A stretch of DNA of 23,322 nt from DASSWG01 sp035704905 (GTDB lineage Bacteria > Bacteroidota > Bacteroidia > Flavobacteriales > Flavobacteriaceae): positions 1-23,322 of the forward strand of contig DASSWN010000134.1 in assembly GCA_035704905.1 (NCBI GenBank), in the 5' to 3' direction. Below are positions 22,018-23,322 of the stretch, in pieces; within the stretch, counting starts at the first letter, position 1; every line of letters starts with the position of its first letter. Below the pieces are notes generated by a model. The model did not search any database. It was given only the letters and a program-made list of their open reading frames with translations, and had not been told where the DNA came from. The translations under genes and the position numbers were made by a program.

Positions 22018-23322
22018 GAACTCCGAGTTTTTGAAAGGTTTTGTTTTCTACTTCTTGGTCAAGTTTATCGAGGTAATAATCGTAGGTTGCAAACTGGCTC
22101 CTCCATTTTGGTCCCATAATTTTTCGGTAGGCATTAATTTTTTCAGGCTGGAAAATGCGTGCTTTTACATTATCTTTCCAACAAATTTCAAAAGTGTCGG
22201 CCAGTTCCTGTTTAATATCTTCATCATAAATAGGGCATGTGATTTCCACCCTATAATCCAAATTCCGGGTCATAAAATCGGCGGAAGAAATAAAGTATTT
22301 TGGATCGCCACCATTTTCAAAAATAAACAGCCTGGGGTGTTCCAAATATTTGTCAACAATACTGATTGCGCGAATATTTTCGCTCATTCCTTCCACACCC
22401 GGAATTAAGCAACAGATGCCCCGGACAATCATATCGATCTTCACCCCCGCCCTATTTGCTTCATATAATTTATCGATCATTTTGCGGTCGGAAAGGCTGT
22501 TCAGCTTTAATTTTATCCCAGAAGGTTTGCCCAATTTTGCATTGGCAATTTCCGTATTGATGAGTTTTGTGAAAGCAATACGGGAATAATGGGGCGAAAC
22601 TATTAAATGCTTGAATTTGTTGACTTTGTAATTGGCTTCAAAAAAATTGAACACTTTGTTGATATCTTTCAAAATCCGCTGATCGGCAGTGAACAAGGTA
22701 TAATCTGTGTAAACTTTGGCAGTTGTTTCGTTAAAATTCCCGGTACTTACAAACCCGTACCGCTTCACGCCATTTTCTTCCAAACGATCGATTACACAGG
22801 CTTTACAATGAACTTTTAAACCGCGCACACCAAAAATAAGTTTGATTCCTTCGGTTTCCATCAATTCCGCATACCGAATATTGTTCGCCTCATCAAAACG
22901 CGCCTGCAGTTCAATGGAAACAGTAACATGCTTTCCATTTTTTACAGCATTTATCAACGAACTCGCTATGTGGGAAACTTCCGCCAAACGATAAATAGTT
23001 ATTTTTATGGATTTCACTTTTGGGTCGAGCGCGGCTTCCCGTAAAAATTTCACGGTATAGGAAAAGCGTTGATAGGGTGTGTATTGCAAAAAATCCTTTT
23101 CTGAAATTTCTTTTAATAAACTTCCTTCAAAATGTAGGCTCGGAATGGGCAGTGGTCGGTATTTTTTATACAAAAGCTCTGGAATTCCCAAATTCGGAAA
23201 TTTCATATAGTCGCGACGGTTATGGTATTTTCCACCGGGAATGATACTATCGTTGTCTTCAATTCCCATTTTTGTCAAAAGAAATTGCAAAATATCTTCT
23301 TCAATTGTTTGATCATAAACAA
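22010..23322 (-). CDS. ppk1: Polyphosphate kinase 1 (C-terminal part, cut by window edge)
   Basis: About 437 C-terminal residues of the ~690-residue enzyme that reversibly builds inorganic polyphosphate from ATP. The reading frame stays open to base 23322, so the N-terminal part lies outside the window. Visible PPK1 blocks are 'GGKYHNRRDYMKFPN', 'YRLAEVSHIASSLINA', 'LQARFDEANNIRYAELM', the catalytic phospholipase D-like motif 'GLKVHCKACVI' with the histidine that is phosphorylated in the family, 'YGFVSTGNFNETTAKVYTD', and 'RLFIFENGG' plus 'YFISSADFMTRNLDYRVE'. The TAG stop overlaps the GTG start of ppx, forming a polyphosphate synthesis/degradation operon. Confidence 0.95.
   Translation of the reverse strand, partial: VYDQTIEEDILQFLLTKMGIEDNDSIIPGGKYHNRRDYMKFPNLGIPELLYKKYRPLPIPSLHFEGSLLKEISEKDFLQYTPYQRFSYTVKFLREAALDPKVKSIKITIYRLAEVSHIASSLINAVKNGKHVTVSIELQARFDEANNIRYAELMETEGIKLIFGVRGLKVHCKACVIDRLEENGVKRYGFVSTGNFNETTAKVYTDYTLFTADQRILKDINKVFNFFEANYKVNKFKHLIVSPHYSRIAFTKLINTEIANAKLGKPSGIKLKLNSLSDRKMIDKLYEANRAGVKIDMIVRGICCLIPGVEGMSENIRAISIVDKYLEHPRLFIFENGGDPKYFISSADFMTRNLDYRVEITCPIYDEDIKQELADTFEICWKDNVKARIFQPEKINAYRKIMGPKWRSQFATYDYYLDKLDQEVENKTFQKLGVRA

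Noticed and set aside
21731..22408. A 225-codon plus-strand frame across the ppx/ppk1 junction
   Set aside because: It is antisense to two firmly identified genes, and its sequence shows no family motif.

Overview
The window looks like a chromosomal segment from a member of the Bacteroidota, most likely a marine-type Flavobacteriia. The reasons are AT-rich DNA, a metallopeptidase with a C-terminal type IX secretion (Por) sorting domain, lipoproteins with an acidic stretch after the lipobox cysteine, Bacteroidota families (DUF2911, DUF3822), a DnaX without the usual four-cysteine zinc module, and several correctly placed copies of the Bacteroidota -7 promoter element TAnnTTTG. There is no transposase, integrase, phage gene, CRISPR array or other sign of recent transfer. 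Most of the content is core genome.

Layout. (1) About 160-4270, plus strand: a YeeZ-like SDR, a tryptophan-rich TspO-like membrane protein, a cryptochrome/photolyase and a TIGR01777 SDR, which together resemble a light/DNA-damage stress cassette. (2) 4298-4449, minus: tRNA-Thr(CGU) and tRNA-Pro(CGG) with no spacer between them. (3) 4665-7602, plus: a small lipoprotein and a FadN-type beta-oxidation enzyme. (4) 7742-8593, minus: a DUF2911 exported protein, convergent with fadN across a shared terminator. (5) 8773-11013, plus: a T9SS-secreted reprolysin-like metallopeptidase. (6) 11148-15062, minus: a RecD/Pif1-like helicase, then a KdsB-KdnB fusion (CMP-Kdo synthetase joined to an iron-type alcohol dehydrogenase), then a lipoprotein. 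(7) 15178-17145, plus, from a promoter divergent to region 6: a membrane-anchored protein, a DUF3822 protein and rsmD. (8) 17403-18701: two paralogous small proteins on the plus strand flank RNase P RNA on the minus strand. (9) 18768-21098, plus: dnaX and miaE. (10) 21115-23322, minus: ppk1 (cut by the window edge) overlapping a ppx/gppA gene.

The two most informative observations are these. First, dnaX has an A10-G run directly after its conserved ATPase/clamp-loader region, and a one-base slip there reads GAC-TAA and stops. This is the layout expected for making a short gamma form next to full-length tau by slippage or frameshifting. Second, the KdsB-KdnB fusion keeps the expected metal ligands of an iron-type alcohol dehydrogenase and so predicts 8-amino-Kdo (Kdo8N) in the LPS core, although the partner aminotransferase KdnA is not in the window. 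I found no clearly new multi-gene system. The least explained parts are the paralogous pair around rnpB and the DUF3822 operon.
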